Shown piece by piece: positions 62,655-64,000 of a stretch of DNA of 64,000 bases. Source of the stretch: Bacteroides propionicigenes. Its GTDB lineage: Bacteria; Bacteroidota; Bacteroidia; Bacteroidales; Bacteroidaceae. The notes beneath the pieces were generated by a model. That model was not told the DNA's origin, made no database searches, and was given only the letters and a program-made list of their open reading frames with translations. Each line of letters opens with the position of its first letter. The stretch's first letter is position 1. The translations under genes and the position numbers were made by a program. Location: the NCBI RefSeq assembly GCF_018390535.1, contig NZ_JAHBBW010000003.1, positions 310,001 to 374,000 on the forward strand, read 5' to 3'.

Positions 62655-63476
62655 CTATACAAAAGGCTCGCCGTCGGGACGTATGGTGCCGTTTTCAGAA
62701 CTCATATCGATGGGATAGGACTGGTTGGCTTTGACATCGGCGGCTGCGAGGTCTATGGTTTTTTTATTAAGGGTGGTAAGGGATATGTCTCCGGGGAGTG
62801 CATAATACACTCCATTTTGCGTGAGAGTGTTTGATGCGGCGGTGGGAGTGATGGTGAAACTGCCGTTGGCGGGCTGTGTGTCTATGCTTTGGGGAATATT
62901 GAAAGAACTGGCAGTAACGGTATTGGAAGCGTCGACTATTCCGGTTACCTCCAACCGCACCAGTTCGCTTTTGAATTTTAACGGAATGGCGGCGGTAGAG
63001 GCGTTAACTGTGATGCCCGTGGCGGTGGCTTTCATTATGACGCTATTTGCGGTGGGGGTCAGGATATTGCCGGACAGAGTGCCTTTGGCATAGATGGCTT
63101 CTATATTGACGGTGGCGCCTGACGGGGCGGAGAGTGCCGGGTCGGGGTCGCTCCAAGTGCCGGTGCTGCCGCTGATGGTGTATGTGGCGGTGGAGTAGGC
63201 ATACGTAGTGGCTCCTCCGCTTGCGGTGATTGTTGCGGCAAGATATATCTTGTCGCCGTTCTCCCACGTTAAGGCTGTGCCCGAATCTGCGACGCGGGTG
63301 TGGGTACCTCCTGTTGCTTTCACAAAGGGGATGGTCTCGCCTATGGCGAGGGTGAGGGGCTGCGGGTCGGCAGAGGGTAGCCCGTCTTGTTCCGTGCAGG
63401 CGGCACAGAGTACTAATAGGCTCATGCCGCATATGCCGAGCGCACTGTACAGGGTGTGTAGGATATACTTTTTCAT
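62655..63476 (-). CDS. Fimbrillin family lipoprotein (273 aa)
   Basis: Lipobox VLCAAC, then a fimbrillin N-terminal half: ATGGTHTRVADSG and TALTWENGDKIYLAATI are typical of the family. It is shorter than the four subunits at 2.7-8.4 kb and lies in another locus. It starts 20 bp after the gene upstream and probably shares its mRNA. Likely a small surface adhesin or fimbrial subunit. Confidence 0.8.
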   Translation of the reverse strand: MKKYILHTLYSALGICGMSLLVLCAACTEQDGLPSADPQPLTLAIGETIPFVKATGGTHTRVADSGTALTWENGDKIYLAATITASGGATTYAYSTATYTISGSTGTWSDPDPALSAPSGATVNIEAIYAKGTLSGNILTPTANSVIMKATATGITVNASTAAIPLKFKSELVRLEVTGIVDASNTVTASSFNIPQSIDTQPANGSFTITPTAASNTLTQNGVYYALPGDISLTTLNKKTIDLAAADVKANQSYPIDMSSENGTIRPDGEPFV

Positions 63477-63496
63477 TGTTATGCTGTTTTTTCAGG

Positions 63497-64000
63497 TTAG
63501 GGGGTAATGTTCAATTCATCGTAGTTTATTTCGGGATATGCTGTATTGGCCGGGGTTTCTTTCCAGAATTTTCGAGAATTCCACGGCTTGGTTATGTAAT
63601 CCGTAAAATATGAATTGGTGGCGGGGGCATACTTTATGAAGTTGAATCTTGTGTTTGATGTACCGCCATTCCACATGATGTTTTGTGCTATTTTTCCTTG
63701 GCTGACATAATAGCAACTTTGTACATATGAGCTGCTGGGCGCGAAAAAGTAAGCGGTTAAAGCATTTTGAAAAACCCCAGACTTCAGTTCTTTTAGGTCT
63801 AGACCGTAATAACAGCTTATTATTCTGCTGGTAGTTTCTATTTTAGCGACAAAACCGCCAATACGGAAATTGCTCATAAGAGTACTGCTGTTCTCTAATT
63901 GGGGATGTATTAAAGTGATAGGACTATAGCTGTAGCAAGCTCTACAATTGTAGGTATTAGAGCCGGCAGAGCCGGTATAACCAATAAAACCGCCTATGAG
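63497..64000 (-). CDS. GLUG-like repeat surface protein (partial, N-terminus outside window)
   Basis: The frame is open from the window edge to the stop at 63497, at least 167 residues. Two repeat-like units begin GGFIGYTGSAGSN and GGFVAKIETTSR, each followed by a Cys-Tyr segment, as in GLUG-motif surface proteins. An internal ATG at 63877 is not the true start, as the repeat continues upstream. The C-terminus (WNSRKFWKETPANTAYPEINYD) is a typical end of such proteins. Confidence 0.6.
   Translation of the reverse strand, partial: LIGGFIGYTGSAGSNTYNCRACYSYSPITLIHPQLENSSTLMSNFRIGGFVAKIETTSRIISCYYGLDLKELKSGVFQNALTAYFFAPSSSYVQSCYYVSQGKIAQNIMWNGGTSNTRFNFIKYAPATNSYFTDYITKPWNSRKFWKETPANTAYPEINYDELNITP

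Overview
The window is chromosomal DNA of a gut Bacteroides or a close relative in the Bacteroidales. The evidence is the gene families: Mfa/FimA-type fimbrillin lipoproteins, a hybrid two-component regulator, DUF3575 and DUF4374 proteins, and a XusABC-like siderophore locus. Many genes are also preceded by the Bacteroidetes -7 element TAnnTTTG, with little Shine-Dalgarno sequence. No species is claimed. No insertion sequence, CRISPR array, prophage or rRNA operon was seen.

Layout. 1-10.8 kb: a minus-strand fimbrial operon reading a DUF3575 porin with a coiled-coil tail, an Mfa2/DUF5119-like lipoprotein, four fimbrillin-type lipoproteins, a second small DUF3575 protein, and a large OmpA-like protein cut by the window edge. 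11-15.5 kb: minus-strand housekeeping genes (VOC protein, DUF4468 protein, UlaG-like hydrolase, pirin, D-2-hydroxyacid dehydrogenase). 15.8-18.6 kb: convergent FadL-type and DcaP-type outer-membrane proteins. 18.7-20.6 kb: a queuosine operon (YhhQ transporter, queC, queF) behind a possible preQ1 riboswitch. 20.8-25.8 kb: an xusABC-like iron-siderophore operon. 25.9-34.6 kb: nitrogen-oxide respiration and detoxification, with nrfHA, the ResB/CcsA cytochrome c assembly pair, a porin, two Crp/Fnr regulators and hcp. 34.7-42 kb: a GH115 alpha-glucuronidase divergent from a hybrid two-component regulator. 42-45.6 kb: a PfkB kinase, an unknown protein and tandem AraC paralogues. 46 kb: tRNA-Asp. 46.5-53.5 kb: purU-hisH-hisA-hisF-hisIE-ftsE-lysC, then lysA. 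53.8-56.1 kb: a heparinase II-like lyase. 56.3-62.1 kb: a three-gene Type III-like restriction-modification cassette. 62.1-64 kb: a tiny antitoxin-like gene, a dispersed repeat, another fimbrillin and a truncated GLUG-like surface protein.

Three observations stand out. First, nrfHA and hcp carry matching near-palindromic sites of Crp/Fnr type, each centred exactly 36.5 bp before the last base of its -7 box, and two Crp/Fnr genes lie between the operons. One of those regulators has an unusual cysteine cluster. Second, the restriction cassette has a Res subunit whose nuclease motif reads PD...ETN instead of the usual PD...ETK, followed by an overlapping third gene with a D...ExQ motif that could supply a nuclease. 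Third, a dispersed palindromic repeat occurs twice, and its core is inverted between copies while both flanks keep the same orientation.
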